Positions 8,486 to 17,321 of a stretch of DNA of 64,000 nt are shown here, piece after piece (positions within the stretch are counted from its first letter, which is position 1; each line of letters starts with the position of its first letter). The position numbers and the translations under genes are program-made. The stretch is from Rhodanobacter_A agri (GTDB taxonomy: Bacteria > Pseudomonadota > Gammaproteobacteria > Xanthomonadales > Rhodanobacteraceae). The DNA is taken from contig NZ_JADIKL010000004.1 of NCBI RefSeq assembly GCF_044904705.1, forward strand, positions 1 to 64,000, written 5' to 3'. A model generated the notes under the pieces. The model had not been told where the DNA came from, did no database searches, and worked only from the letters and a program-made list of their open reading frames with translations.

Positions 8486-9583
8486 GCGTGGAGCGATGGC
8501 CTCGTGCAGCACGGCCAGTACCTGCGCCTCGGCCACCCCGCCCACGATTTCGGCTTCGCCGATGCTGCGCCACAGGATCAGCCGCAGCTTGCCGGCAGTG
8601 TTCTTCTTGTCCAGCCGCATCAGCGCCAGCAGCTGCTGTGCGTCCATGCCGGCCGGAACCGCCACGGGCAGGCCGAGCTTTTCCAGCAGGCGTTGCAGGC
8701 GCGCGGTGTCGTCGGCGGCCGCCATGCCCAGGCGCTCGGAAAGCCGCGCGGCCAGCAGCATGCCCACGGCCACGCCCTCGCCGTGCAGCAAGGTGGCGTA
8801 GCGGCCGGCGGTTTCCAGCGCGTGGCCGAAGGTATGGCCGAGGTTGAGCAGGGCGCGCTCGCCTTGTTCGGTTTCGTCGCGCGCCACCACGCCGGCCTTG
8901 TAGCGCACCTTGCGCGCGATCGCCTCGGCCACGGCGTCGTCGTCGCGGGCGGCCAGCGCGTCGGCGTGTGCCTCCAGCCAGGCGAAGAACGGCTCGTCGC
9001 CGATGGCCGCGCCCTTGACCACTTCGGCCAGTCCGGCGCGGTATTCGCGCACGGGTAGGGTCGTGAGCGTGTCGATGTCGGCCACCACCGCACGCGGCTG
9101 GTGGAAGGCTCCCACCAGGTTCTTGCCGGCCGGCAGGTTCACGCCGGTTTTGCCGCCTACCGAGGAATCCACCATCGCCAGCAAGGTGGTGGGCATCTGG
9201 ATGAAGTCGATGCCGCGCATCCAGCAGGCTGCGCTGAAGCCGGCGAGGTCGCCCACCACACCGCCGCCCAGCGCGATCACGCAGGCGTCGCGGGTGGCGC
9301 CGAGCCCGGCCAGCGCGGCCAGTACGCGCTCCACGTTGGCAAAACTCTTGTGCGCTTCGCCGTCGTCGAGCAGGAAGCTCGACCAGTCGAGGCCATCCAG
9401 CCCCTGCGCCACGCGCTCCAGGTACAGCGGCGCCACCGTGGTATTGCTCACCACCAGGGCGTGGCGGCCGCGCAGCATGGTGCGCCAGCGCGCGTGGTCG
9501 CCGAGCAGGCCGCGGCCGATCCAGACCGGGTAGCTGCGCGCGCCGAGGGTGACGTCGATGGTGGTGGGGCTGCTTGCGTTCAT
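8483..9583 (-). CDS. aroB: 3-dehydroquinate synthase
   Basis: Second step of the shikimate pathway: DAHP to 3-dehydroquinate, NAD- and metal-dependent. It has 366 residues. Signatures: DGEAHKSFANVERVLAALA, ALGGGVVGDLAGFSAACWMRG, PTTLLAMVDSSVGGKTGVNL, GLAEVVKGAAIGD, and the metal-binding LNLGHTFGHALE. The start (9583) is the ATG overlapping the aroK stop by 4 nt; the reading frame stays open through aroK but the MNASSPTTIDVTLGARSYPV start fits the family. Its TAG stop lies inside a REP arm. Confidence 0.97.
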   Translation of the reverse strand: MNASSPTTIDVTLGARSYPVWIGRGLLGDHARWRTMLRGRHALVVSNTTVAPLYLERVAQGLDGLDWSSFLLDDGEAHKSFANVERVLAALAGLGATRDACVIALGGGVVGDLAGFSAACWMRGIDFIQMPTTLLAMVDSSVGGKTGVNLPAGKNLVGAFHQPRAVVADIDTLTTLPVREYRAGLAEVVKGAAIGDEPFFAWLEAHADALAARDDDAVAEAIARKVRYKAGVVARDETEQGERALLNLGHTFGHALETAGRYATLLHGEGVAVGMLLAARLSERLGMAAADDTARLQRLLEKLGLPVAVPAGMDAQQLLALMRLDKKNTAGKLRLILWRSIGEAEIVGGVAEAQVLAVLHEAIAPR

Positions 9584-10134
9584 GCGGTGGGCGAGGGTGT
9601 GGGGAGGGAGTGGCGTTGCCAATGCAGGTCGATCAGCGCAACGGCCTGCGCGCTGGTCGCCACGACGCCGTGGGTCGGGGGCAATACCAGGTCGGCGGTT
9701 TCGCGGTACAGCGGTTCGCGGACCGCCGCCATGGCCGCGAGGCGTGCGCGGCGGTCGACGCCGGCCAGCAGCGGGCGCTGGGTGTCGCGCGCCAGCCGCT
9801 CCAGTTGGTCCTCGATGCCGGCCTGCAGCCACAGTACGTAGCCGCGCGCCGCCAGCAGGGCGCGGTTGCGCGGATCGAGCACCGCGCCGGCGCCGGTGGC
9901 GAGCAGTACGCCTTCGCCGGCGCTGAACTCGTCCAGCAAGGTGCTTTCGCGTTGGCGGAAACCGGCTTCGCCCTCGATCGCGAACACAGTGTTCACGTCG
10001 GTGCCGGTGTGGCGCTCGATTTCGCGGTCGAGATCGACGAAGGCGAGGCCATAATGCGTGGCGAGCCGTCGGCCGAGCGACGTCTTGCCCGCGCCGGTCG
10101 GGCCGATCAGGAACAGATTGCGCGACGGATTCAT
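9580..10134 (-). CDS. aroK: Shikimate kinase
   Basis: Phosphorylates shikimate at O3 using ATP. It has 184 residues. Walker A is GPTGAGKTSLGRRLA (residues 11-19 region), followed by the shikimate-binding DLDREIERHTG, FRQRE and the ATGAGAVLDPRNR block. The C-terminal RPLLAG lid is present. First gene of the leftward aroK-aroB run, with a 4-nt overlap to aroB. Its start is only 27 nt from the divergent epimerase gene, so the two must share a very compact promoter region. Confidence 0.96.
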   Translation of the reverse strand: MNPSRNLFLIGPTGAGKTSLGRRLATHYGLAFVDLDREIERHTGTDVNTVFAIEGEAGFRQRESTLLDEFSAGEGVLLATGAGAVLDPRNRALLAARGYVLWLQAGIEDQLERLARDTQRPLLAGVDRRARLAAMAAVREPLYRETADLVLPPTHGVVATSAQAVALIDLHWQRHSLPTPSPTA

Positions 10135-10161
10135 GCGACAACTTTAACAGCAGGTGTTTGG

Positions 10162-10995
10162 ATGGCCGAACGGATTTTGCTCGCCGGTTGCGGCGACCTG
10201 GGCATGCGGGTGGCAGCGCGCCTGCTGGCGCAGGGCGACGAAGTGTGGGCACTGCGACGCCGGCCGCCGGAGCAAACCCTGCCCGGGCTGCGCTGGCTGG
10301 GCGCCGACCTCGCCGCACCGCACAGTCTCGCCGGCCTGCCGGCGGGCATCACGCGGTTGGTGTACCTGCCTGCGCCGGACGCACGCGACAAGGCGGCGTA
10401 CCGCACGCTGTTCGTGGACGGCCTGCGCCATCTGCTGCAGGCGCTGGACGGCGGTGCGCTGCGGCAGGTGCTGCTGGTGTCCTCCAGCGCGGTGTACGGC
10501 GAGCACGATGGCGACTGGGTGGACGAAGACACGCCGCCCGCGCCGCCGGGCTTCAACGGCGCGCTGCTGCTCGAAGCCGAACAATGGCTGGCCGCACAGG
10601 CCGTGCCGTCCACCGTGTTGCGCCTGGCCGGCCTGTACGGGCCGGACCGCCTGCAACTGGTCGAGCGCCTGCGCGCCGGTGTGCCGCGCGTGCCGCGCGC
10701 GCTGCCGCACTGGGCGAATCGCATCCATGTCGACGACGCGGCCACGGCGATCGTGCACCTGCTGCGGCTGCCCGCGCCGCTGCCGCTGTACCTGGGCGTG
10801 GACGATACCCCGCTGCCGCTGGACGAGCTGTACGACTTCCTCGCCCGGTTGATCGGTGCGCCATTGCCTGGCGAAGGTCCGGCGCCAGCCGGCGTAGGCA
10901 GCAAGCGCTTGAGCAATGCCCGCCTGCGGGCAAGCGGCTGGGTGCCTGGGTGGCCCGATGCACGCGACGGTTACGCGGCCTTGCTGGATACTTGA
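10162..10995 (+). CDS. SDR-family NAD(P)-dependent epimerase (YeeZ-like)
   Basis: A 277-residue Rossmann-fold protein. The dinucleotide motif is LLAGCGDLGMRVA at the N-terminus; LLVSSSAVYGEHDG carries the S..YG part of an extended-SDR active site, followed by LRLAGLYGPDR and NRIHVDDAA. It resembles the YeeZ group of atypical epimerases whose substrates are unknown. The start at 10162 follows CAGGTGTTTGG; the frame is open far upstream across aroK, which I reject. Monocistronic, divergent from aroK. Confidence 0.85.
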   Translation: MAERILLAGCGDLGMRVAARLLAQGDEVWALRRRPPEQTLPGLRWLGADLAAPHSLAGLPAGITRLVYLPAPDARDKAAYRTLFVDGLRHLLQALDGGALRQVLLVSSSAVYGEHDGDWVDEDTPPAPPGFNGALLLEAEQWLAAQAVPSTVLRLAGLYGPDRLQLVERLRAGVPRVPRALPHWANRIHVDDAATAIVHLLRLPAPLPLYLGVDDTPLPLDELYDFLARLIGAPLPGEGPAPAGVGSKRLSNARLRASGWVPGWPDARDGYAALLDT

Positions 10996-11163
10996 GCAAG
11001 GATGCGCACCCTTCACCGTTCGTGCTGAGCGCAGGACTGCGGGGAGGGAGTCGAAGGACTTCGGCCGCGGTCGCTTCGACGCCGCTTGCTTGCGCAAGCT
11101 ACGCTCGGCGCGAACGGCGTCGAGGCCGGCGCCCCGGCTACCCCGAGCATGAGGAGAACACGC

Positions 11164-11511
11164 ATGGCCAGTTTCCCGATCCCGCACGGCATGGTCACCA
11201 CCGGCAACGACCTGCACGGTTATCGCGTGGTGCGCACGCTGGGCATCGTACGCGGCATCACGGTACGTTCGCGCAGCGTGGTGGGCAATATCGGCGCCGC
11301 GTTGCAGACCCTGGTGGGCGGCAACATCACGATCTACACCGAACTGTGCGAGAAGGCGCGCGAGGAGGCCTTCGAGCTGATGCTGCAGCATGCCGGCGCG
11401 ATGGGCGCGAACGCGGTGATCGCGATGCGTTACGACGCCAACGACGTGGCCGAGGGCGTCACCGAGGTGTTGTCCTACGGCACGGCGGTGCAGGTGGAGC
11501 CGGCGGCCTGA
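11164..11511 (+). CDS. YbjQ/UPF0145 family protein
   Basis: A 115-residue soluble protein of the YbjQ (UPF0145, heavy-metal-binding-like) family. It reads GNDLHGYRVVRTLGIVRGITVRSRS, VGNIGAALQTLVGGNI, then AREEAFELMLQHAGAMGANAVIAMRYD. The homologues form pentamers; their role is not known. The start is set at 11164 because AGGAG (11152-11156) lies 7 nt upstream and MASFPIPHGMVTTGND is the usual N-terminus. The 168-nt region before it contains a partly palindromic stretch but no gene. Confidence 0.88.
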   Translation: MASFPIPHGMVTTGNDLHGYRVVRTLGIVRGITVRSRSVVGNIGAALQTLVGGNITIYTELCEKAREEAFELMLQHAGAMGANAVIAMRYDANDVAEGVTEVLSYGTAVQVEPAA

Positions 11512-11532
11512 CGGCGGGCGCCGGCACCGGGT

Positions 11533-12372
11533 TCACGCATGCGTGAGCCCGGTCATGTGGCGATCGTCGTCGTACTCCACGCAACTGTCGGCAAGTGCCG
11601 GCAGGGTGGCCAGCGCGTGGCGGCTGAGCCGTTCGAAGTGGTGCAGGAAGCGCTCCATGGTGGACGCGTCCATCGCCAGCGGCGCGTGCCGAGCCAGCAG
11701 CTCCTCCTCGGTCTCGCCGCGCCAGCGGCGCACCACGTCCCAGTTCGGCGCCTGCAGCACGATCAGCGCGTCGAACTTGCGCCACAGCGGCTGGTAGCCG
11801 CGCAATTGCTTGTTGACCCAGTGGCGCCAGCTGCCGTCGGGGTCTTCCGTGCGCTCCAGCTCGTTCACCGGTTCATCCAGCGCGGCCTGCGACTGCGGCC
11901 GGATGCCGAGCGCCCAGCCTTCCACGATCACCAGCCGCGGCGGGCGGATGACGCGCTGCCAGCGCGAAGGCGGCATGCGGGTGTCGCGGCCCTTGTCGAA
12001 GCGCGGCCAGGATACCGGCAGCTTATCCGAGGCTTGCGGCAACGCAGCCAGCACCGAGAGCAGCAGCTCGATCTCGTGCGTGCCCGGCACGCCGCGGGTG
12101 CGCAGCAGCGGGTGGATCTCGTGGGCCATCAGCTCGCGGTCGCTGCGCGAGTAGTAGAAGTCGTCCAGCGACAGCACCTCGGTAGGCCAGCCGCGCGCCT
12201 CGGCCTGCGCTTTCATCTCGCGCGCCAGCGTGCTCTTGCCGCTGCCCTGCAGGCCGGACAGGCCGATGATGTAGGGGCGGCGCGAGCGGGCAATGCGCCC
12301 CGCGTACTGGTCCAGCAGGTGGCCGGCCAGTGAGGCGTTCGGGGCGGCGACGTGCGGCTTGCCGGCGCTCAT
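11533..12372 (-). CDS. P-loop kinase of the glycerate kinase (plant GLYK) type
   Basis: A 279-residue protein with Walker A GLSGLQGSGKSTLAREM (about residues 38-48), SLDDFYYSR and GVPGTHE, then a VIVEGWALGIRPQ block. This set of motifs is shared by the plant-type D-glycerate 3-kinases and relatives of phosphoribulokinase/uridine kinase. The reaction most likely is D-glycerate to 3-phosphoglycerate, but substrate specificity cannot be read from the motifs. Divergent from pdxH; no glycerate-pathway gene adjacent. Confidence 0.75.
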   Translation of the reverse strand: MSAGKPHVAAPNASLAGHLLDQYAGRIARSRRPYIIGLSGLQGSGKSTLAREMKAQAEARGWPTEVLSLDDFYYSRSDRELMAHEIHPLLRTRGVPGTHEIELLLSVLAALPQASDKLPVSWPRFDKGRDTRMPPSRWQRVIRPPRLVIVEGWALGIRPQSQAALDEPVNELERTEDPDGSWRHWVNKQLRGYQPLWRKFDALIVLQAPNWDVVRRWRGETEEELLARHAPLAMDASTMERFLHHFERLSRHALATLPALADSCVEYDDDRHMTGLTHA

Positions 12373-12508
12373 CGGCGGCTTTCCGCTTCGGGTGGGCGCC
12401 GCCGGCCGTGGGCGCGGGCGGGGTGGGGGATTGGGTTAAGATGTACCGGCTTCATCCGCGTCATGATGGCGCGAGCGCGCCACGTTTCAAGGGAAAAGTT
12501 TCAAAGCC

Positions 12509-13096
12509 ATGCTCAGCCCCGATATTCTGCAGACCTTCCGGCAACTGCTGGAGGAGGCGAAGGCCTCCGGCGACCCCGAGCCCACGGCGGTGAACCTGGC
12601 TAGCGTGGACGCCGACGGCCGCGTGGCCTCGCGCATCGTGCTGCTCAAGGGCGCGGACGAGCGCGGCCTGCGCTTTCACACCAATTACGACAGCGACAAG
12701 GGCGGCCAGCTGGCGGCGCATCCGCAGGTGGCGCTGTGCTTCCACTGGAAGCAGCTGCGTCACGGCGTGCAGGTACGCGTGGAGGGCGTGGCGCGCAAGC
12801 TGCAGGCGGAGGAATCCGACGCCTATTTCGCCACCCGCCCGCGCGGCAGCCAGGTCGGTGCCTGGGCCTCGCTGCAGTCGCAGACCCTGCCCGACCGCCA
12901 CAGCTTCGACGAACGCGTGGCGCGCTACGAGCGCGAGTTCGAAGGTCGCGACGTGCCGCGCCCGCCGCACTGGGGCGGCTACCTGGTGGAGCCGGATATG
13001 GTCGAGTTTTGGTACGGCGCCGAGTTCCGCCTGCACGAGCGCGTGCGCTGGAGCCGGCACGGCCAGACCTGGACCCGTCGGCTGCTGTATCCGTGA
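12509..13096 (+). CDS. pdxH: Pyridoxamine 5'-phosphate oxidase
   Basis: FMN-dependent oxidation of pyridoxine/pyridoxamine phosphate to pyridoxal phosphate. It has 195 residues, with a shorter N-terminus than the E. coli enzyme. Signatures: NLASVDADGRVASRIVLLKG, FHTNYDSDKGGQLAAHPQ, FHWKQLRHGVQVRVEG, and RGSQVGAWAS. The C-terminal signature follows: VEFWYGAEFRLHERVRWSR and WTRRLLYP. It is the first of a rightward set with yjbQ (13-nt gap) and the BtuF-like gene (2-nt gap), a possible cofactor theme of B6, thiamine-like and B12. Confidence 0.95.
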   Translation: MLSPDILQTFRQLLEEAKASGDPEPTAVNLASVDADGRVASRIVLLKGADERGLRFHTNYDSDKGGQLAAHPQVALCFHWKQLRHGVQVRVEGVARKLQAEESDAYFATRPRGSQVGAWASLQSQTLPDRHSFDERVARYEREFEGRDVPRPPHWGGYLVEPDMVEFWYGAEFRLHERVRWSRHGQTWTRRLLYP

Positions 13097-13109
13097 GCAA
13101 GCGCGCGCC

Positions 13110-13550
13110 ATGAGCCGTTCCGTGCCCGCCGAACATGCCGGGCAGCACGGTTTCGTGGTGCATACGCGTGGCCGCGGCTTCACCGAGATCACCGACAAGG
13201 TCGCCGACGTGGTGGCTGCCAGCAACGTGCACGTCGGCATCGCCCACGTGTTCTCCGCGCATACCAGCTGCTCGCTGCTGCTGAGCGAGAACGCCGATCC
13301 TACGGTGCGCGAGGACCTGGAACGCTGGCTGGCCCGCGCCGTGCCCGATGGCGATGCGATCTTCGAGCACGACGCCGAGGGTCCGGACGATATGCCGGCG
13401 CATGTGCGCGCCGTGCTCACCGGCGTCAGCCTGGTCGTGCCGGTGCACGGCGGCAAGCTGCAGCTGGGTACCTGGCAGGGGCTGTTCCTGTGGGAGCATC
13501 GCCGCGACCCGCACCAGCGCCGGGTCATCGTGACCGTGCTGGGTCACTGA
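13110..13550 (+). CDS. yjbQ: YjbQ/UPF0047 family protein
   Basis: A 146-residue protein of the YjbQ family. Markers are FTEITDKVADVV, GIAHVFSAHTSCSLLLSENADP, and the C-terminal VPVHGGKLQLGTWQGLFLWEHR. Members form trimers and show weak thiamine-phosphate synthase activity in vitro; their true role is unclear. Start at 13110, 13 nt after the pdxH stop. The frame is open upstream through pdxH, which is a reading-frame coincidence. Confidence 0.9.
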   Translation: MSRSVPAEHAGQHGFVVHTRGRGFTEITDKVADVVAASNVHVGIAHVFSAHTSCSLLLSENADPTVREDLERWLARAVPDGDAIFEHDAEGPDDMPAHVRAVLTGVSLVVPVHGGKLQLGTWQGLFLWEHRRDPHQRRVIVTVLGH

Positions 13551-13552
13551 GC

Positions 13553-14356
13553 GTGGTGGACCCTTACCCGCAGCGCATCGTCTGCCTCACCGAAGAACCC
13601 ACCGAAGTGCTCTACGCGCTGGGCGAACAGCAGCGCATCGTGGGCATCTCCGGCTTCACCGTGCGACCGCCGCAGGCACGCAAGGAAAAACCCAGGGTCG
13701 CGGCGTTCACCAGCGCGAAGATCGGCGAGATCCTGAAGCTGGAACCAGACCTTGCGATCGGCTTCTCCGACATCCAGGCCGACATCGCCCGCGAGCTGAT
13801 CAAGGCCGGCGTCGAGGTGTGGATCAGCAATCACCGCAGCGTGGACGGCATCGTCGCCTACATCCGCCGGTTGGGCGCGATGGTCGGCGCCCACGAGAAG
13901 GCCGAGGCGTACGCGCAGCGTGCGGAGCAGCACCTCGCCACGGTGCGCGCCGCGGCGGCGCAGTTGCCGCGCCGGCCGAAGGTGTACTTCGAGGAGTGGG
14001 ACGAGCCGATCATCACCGGCATCCGCTGGGTGGCCGAGCTGATCCAGATGGCCGGCGGCGAGGACTGCTTCCCCGAGCTGGCGCGCGAACCGCTGGCGAA
14101 GCAACGCATCCTGCCGAACGGCGACGAGGTGGTGCGGCGGGCGCCGGACATCATCCTCGGCTCCTGGTGCGGCAAGCGCTTCCGTCCGGAGAAGGTGGCA
14201 GCGCGGCCGGGCTGGGACGCGGTTCCCGCGGTGCGCGACGGTGAGCTGCACGAGATCAAGTCGCCGATCATCCTGCAGCCGGGGCCGGCGGCGTTATTCG
14301 ATGGCTTGGATGCGATTCATCGCATCATCGCGGCGTGGGCGGGGTGTCAGGGGTGA
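13553..14356 (+). CDS. BtuF/FepB-like cobalamin-binding protein without signal peptide
   Basis: A 267-residue protein of the periplasmic-binding-protein superfamily, class III (BtuF-like). It has RIVCLTEEPTEVLYALG, VAAFTSAKIGEILKLEPDLAIGF, YFEEWDEPIITGIRWVAELIQMAGG, and a C-terminal PDIILGSWCGKRF. Normal members carry a signal peptide; here the likely GTG start (13553, 2 nt after yjbQ) goes straight into the first beta strand (VVDPYPQRIVCLTEE), so the product is predicted cytoplasmic. No BtuCD gene is near. A second GTG at 13556 is possible. Confidence 0.8.
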   Translation: MVDPYPQRIVCLTEEPTEVLYALGEQQRIVGISGFTVRPPQARKEKPRVAAFTSAKIGEILKLEPDLAIGFSDIQADIARELIKAGVEVWISNHRSVDGIVAYIRRLGAMVGAHEKAEAYAQRAEQHLATVRAAAAQLPRRPKVYFEEWDEPIITGIRWVAELIQMAGGEDCFPELAREPLAKQRILPNGDEVVRRAPDIILGSWCGKRFRPEKVAARPGWDAVPAVRDGELHEIKSPIILQPGPAALFDGLDAIHRIIAAWAGCQG

Positions 14357-14529
14357 TTTGCGGCAGCCCTCCCTAGTGAATCCCTCACCCTTCGGGAGAG
14401 GGTGCCGGCAGGCGGGTGAGGGTGCAGGCAGAGCGAGATGCTAGTGACTTGCGCAGGATGTCGGTAGCGCGCCTTGCCCGAACCCTCACCCCAACCCCTC
14501 TCCCAGAGGGAGAGGGGCTTAGAAGCAGA
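14357..14529. repeat. CCCTCACC/GGGAGAGGGG inverted repeats, possible bidirectional terminator
   Basis: The gap between the convergent BtuF-like and M13 genes. It carries a perfect 10-bp stem CCCCTCTCCC (14495-14504), loop AGA, GGGAGAGGGG (14508-14517) followed by CTT. A second looser pair, CCTCACCC (about 14390) / GGGTGAGG (about 14412), lies nearby. A similar CCTCTCC...GGGAGAGG hairpin is at 60581-60603. It is placed to stop both transcripts but lacks a long T-run, so a repeat-family origin is as likely. Confidence 0.55.
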
Positions 14530-16659
14530 TCACCAGACTTGCACGCGATCCTTGGCGTCGCGCCACATCGCCTGGCCGGGCTTGACGTCGAATGCCTGGT
14601 AGAAGTCCGGGATGTTCGACAGCGGCCCGTTCACGCGCCACTTGGCGGGGGCGTGTACGTCGCTGAGCAGGGATTGGCGCAGCATGGCGTCGCGCTCTTC
14701 GAAGATCCATCCCAGCGCATAGCCGAAGAAGAAGCGTTGCAGCGGCGTATAGCCGGCGATCTTCCCGCCCTTCTGGTATTCCGCGGTCTGCTTGAATGCA
14801 TCCAGTCCGATCAGCACGCCGCCCAGGTCGGCCATGTTCTCGCCGAGGCTGGCGCTGCCATTGATGTGCAGGCCGGGCAGCGGCTCGTAGGCATCGAACT
14901 GCTTCACCAGCACGTTGGCGCGCTGGGTGAATTTCTGCGCGTCGTCCTTCGTCCACCAGTCGGCGAGGTTGCCCTTGGCGTCGAACTGGCGGCCTTCGTC
15001 GTCGAAGCCGTGGGTGATCTCGTGGCCGATGGTCGAAGCGGCGGCGTAGCCGTATACGACCGCATCATCGATTTCATCGTCCTGGAAGCCCGGGACCATG
15101 AACTGCGCGGCAGGCAGCACGATCTCGTTGTTCGACGGGTTGTAGTACGCGTTGTAGGTCTGCGGCGTCATGTCCCATTCGCTGCGGTCGACCGGCTTGC
15201 CGAACTTCGACACCTGGTCGTTGAACGCCCAGCGTCGCGCGTTCATCTCGTTCTGCGCCCAGGAATCGCGGCCGATCTGCAGTGCGGAGTAATCCTTCCA
15301 CTTGTCCGGATAGCCCACCTTCTTGGTCACCGCAGCGAGCTTTTCCAGCGCCTTGGCCTGGGTGGCAGGGCTCATCCAGTCCAGCTTCTTGATGCGTGCG
15401 CCGTAGGCGTTGCGGATCGCCTCGACCAGGTCGTTGTAGCGCTGCTTGGCCTTCGCGGGGAAATAGTCCTGCACGTAGATGCGGCCGAGGATCATGCCGA
15501 TGGCGCCGTTCTCCGCGCGCAGCGCCCGCTTCCAGCGCGGCTGCTGTTCCTGCTGGCCGGTGAGCGCGCGGCCGTAGAAGTCGAAGTGCTCGTCGTCGAA
15601 AGGCTTGCTGAGCGTGGCGGCATAACCGTCCACGAGATGTACGCGCAGGTAGTCGCGCAGCACCGGCACCGGCGTCTGCGCGAGCAATTTCTGCAGGCCG
15701 CCGAAGAACTCGGGCTGGCCGACGATGACGTAGGACGGGTCCAGCTTCCACGCTTGCAATTGCTGGTTCCACGCGACGCCCGGCGTGTACTTGCGGGTCA
15801 GCTCGGCGGGAGACATCTTGTTGTAGTTCTTCTGCGGGTCGCGCAGGTCGGCCAGCGGACGCGACACCTTGGCCAGGGCGGTCTCGAAGGCCATCACCTT
15901 GTCGGCGCTGGCGCTAGCCGCGGCGTCGTTCTCGCCCAGCAGCTTGAACATGTGCTGCAGATGCGCGACGTAAGCCGCGCGCACCTTGGCCACACCGGCC
16001 TCGGTGTTGAAGTAGTAGTCGCGCTCAGGCAGACCCAGTCCGCCCTGGCTCAGGTGGACCGCCATCACGTCGCTCTGCTTCTCGTCCTGCTGCACGCCGA
16101 AGTCGAACAGCGCATCGATGCCCAACGGCTGCAGCGCGAAGGCTTCGTCGAGCGCGCCCGGCGCGTCCTTGATGGCGTCGATGCGGTCAAGCTCCGGCTT
16201 CAGCGGCGCCAGGCCCTGGCGTTCGGCCAGGCCGTCGTCCATCGCTGTGCTCCAGAAATCGCCGATCTTCTGCTCGTCGCTGCCCGCCGCGGCGTCCTTC
16301 TTGGCAGCGGCATCCTCGCTGATCTTGCGCAGCTTGCCGTACAGCTCTTCCTGCACCAGCTTGCCGATGCCCCAGGTGGCTTCGGAGGCGGGGATGGGGT
16401 TCTTCTTCAGCCAGGCGCCGTTCGCGTAGCTGAAGAAGTCGTCGCCGGGATTCACCGAGCTGTCGACGTTCGCGGCCACTACGTCCGCCTTCGCCGCGGG
16501 CGCCGCCGCTGCCGTCGCGGCGCTGGCCGGGGCGGTGGAGGCTGCCGGAGCGGCGGAATTCGATGCCTGCGGCGGCGTGGCGTTGCTGCAGGCGCCGAGG
16601 GCGATGGCGACGGACGCGGCCAGCAGGCAGCTGGCCAGGCGGTGGGGGTTCGCTTTCAT
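14530..16659 (-). CDS. M13 family zinc metallopeptidase, lipoprotein (PepO/neprilysin type)
   Basis: A 709-residue endopeptidase. The N-terminus MKANPHRLASCLLAASVAIA...LGACS is a lipoprotein signal with a lipobox LGAC, so it is anchored in the envelope. An Ala/Pro linker follows. The zinc site is IGHEITHGFDDEG (HExxH near residue 546) with the third ligand in ENMADLGG about 60 residues later, and the family blocks NAYYNPSNNEIVLPAAQ and C-terminal VW are present. M13 enzymes cut small peptides. An ATG 10 codons upstream exists but would spoil the signal peptide. Monocistronic. Confidence 0.93.
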   Translation of the reverse strand: MKANPHRLASCLLAASVAIALGACSNATPPQASNSAAPAASTAPASAATAAAAPAAKADVVAANVDSSVNPGDDFFSYANGAWLKKNPIPASEATWGIGKLVQEELYGKLRKISEDAAAKKDAAAGSDEQKIGDFWSTAMDDGLAERQGLAPLKPELDRIDAIKDAPGALDEAFALQPLGIDALFDFGVQQDEKQSDVMAVHLSQGGLGLPERDYYFNTEAGVAKVRAAYVAHLQHMFKLLGENDAAASASADKVMAFETALAKVSRPLADLRDPQKNYNKMSPAELTRKYTPGVAWNQQLQAWKLDPSYVIVGQPEFFGGLQKLLAQTPVPVLRDYLRVHLVDGYAATLSKPFDDEHFDFYGRALTGQQEQQPRWKRALRAENGAIGMILGRIYVQDYFPAKAKQRYNDLVEAIRNAYGARIKKLDWMSPATQAKALEKLAAVTKKVGYPDKWKDYSALQIGRDSWAQNEMNARRWAFNDQVSKFGKPVDRSEWDMTPQTYNAYYNPSNNEIVLPAAQFMVPGFQDDEIDDAVVYGYAAASTIGHEITHGFDDEGRQFDAKGNLADWWTKDDAQKFTQRANVLVKQFDAYEPLPGLHINGSASLGENMADLGGVLIGLDAFKQTAEYQKGGKIAGYTPLQRFFFGYALGWIFEERDAMLRQSLLSDVHAPAKWRVNGPLSNIPDFYQAFDVKPGQAMWRDAKDRVQVW

Positions 16660-16745
16660 GCACGGGATTCCGGAAGAATGTCGGCGCATGCTAGCGGATC
16701 GGGGGATGGCCGGACCGGCGTGGGAGGCGTGACTTCCGACGTGGG

Positions 16746-17321
16746 TCAGCCCACCAGCGCCAGCTTCATCCCGAGGTCGAGCAGCGGCGCCGCCACCAGG
16801 ACGCGCGCCAGCAGCAGGCCGATGATCACCACCGTCGGCGAAAAATCGATCATGCCCACCACCAGCCGCCCACGCAGCGGCCGCAGCAAGGGATCGACGA
16901 TGACGCCGAGCAGACGCTGCAGTGGCTGGCGCTGGTCCGGGGCGAACATGCTCATCAGCGACCAGCCGAACACCAGCACCAGGTAGAACAGCAGCGCGAA
17001 ATCGAGCAGTTCGGCCAGCGACAGCACGACCAGGCCGGGGATGTGCGGCAGCAGCCCCATCAGCGAGAACAGCGCCAGCCGTTTCAGCAGCATCGCCAGC
17101 CAGGCCACCAGCAGCGCGGCGAGATTGATGCGCCGCCAGTTCCCCAGTACGCGGCGGATCGGCGCCAGCACCGGGTTGGTGGTGCGGTAGATGAACTGGC
17201 TAAGCGGATTGTGGAAGTCGGCGCGGCAGGCCTCGGCGGCGAGGCGTAGCAGGAACAAGGTGGCGACGGCGTCGAAGGCGAGTTCGACCAGCAGCGCGAG
17301 GGCGTTCACGAGGTAGCTCAC
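16746..17321 (-). CDS. yggT: YggT family membrane protein
   Basis: A 191-residue membrane protein of two repeated halves, each with a pair of hydrophobic segments and the YggT signature: NPLSQFIYRTTNPVLAPIRRVLG in the first, QRLLGVIVDPLLRPLRGRL in the second. YggT proteins are linked to envelope/osmotic functions, still vague. The start is a GTG (17321) that overlaps the proC stop by 4 nt (GTGA) with GGAGG upstream. proC-yggT is a widely kept pair. Confidence 0.9.
   Translation of the reverse strand: MSYLVNALALLVELAFDAVATLFLLRLAAEACRADFHNPLSQFIYRTTNPVLAPIRRVLGNWRRINLAALLVAWLAMLLKRLALFSLMGLLPHIPGLVVLSLAELLDFALLFYLVLVFGWSLMSMFAPDQRQPLQRLLGVIVDPLLRPLRGRLVVGMIDFSPTVVIIGLLLARVLVAAPLLDLGMKLALVG

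Noticed and set aside
8483..10318. Possible AroK-AroB fusion (611-codon frame)
   Set aside because: The frame is only open through aroK in a different reading frame from AroK itself. aroB begins at 9583 with a normal N-terminus and aroK has its own frame and a 4-nt overlap.
10996..11163. Small gene or regulatory RNA between the epimerase and ybjQ-like genes
   Set aside because: Contains loosely palindromic repeat-like sequence, but no coding bias, promoter or terminator that I could support.
14416..16986. An 856-codon open frame opposite the M13 peptidase
   Set aside because: Same shadow effect; the minus strand encodes a full peptidase with HExxH.
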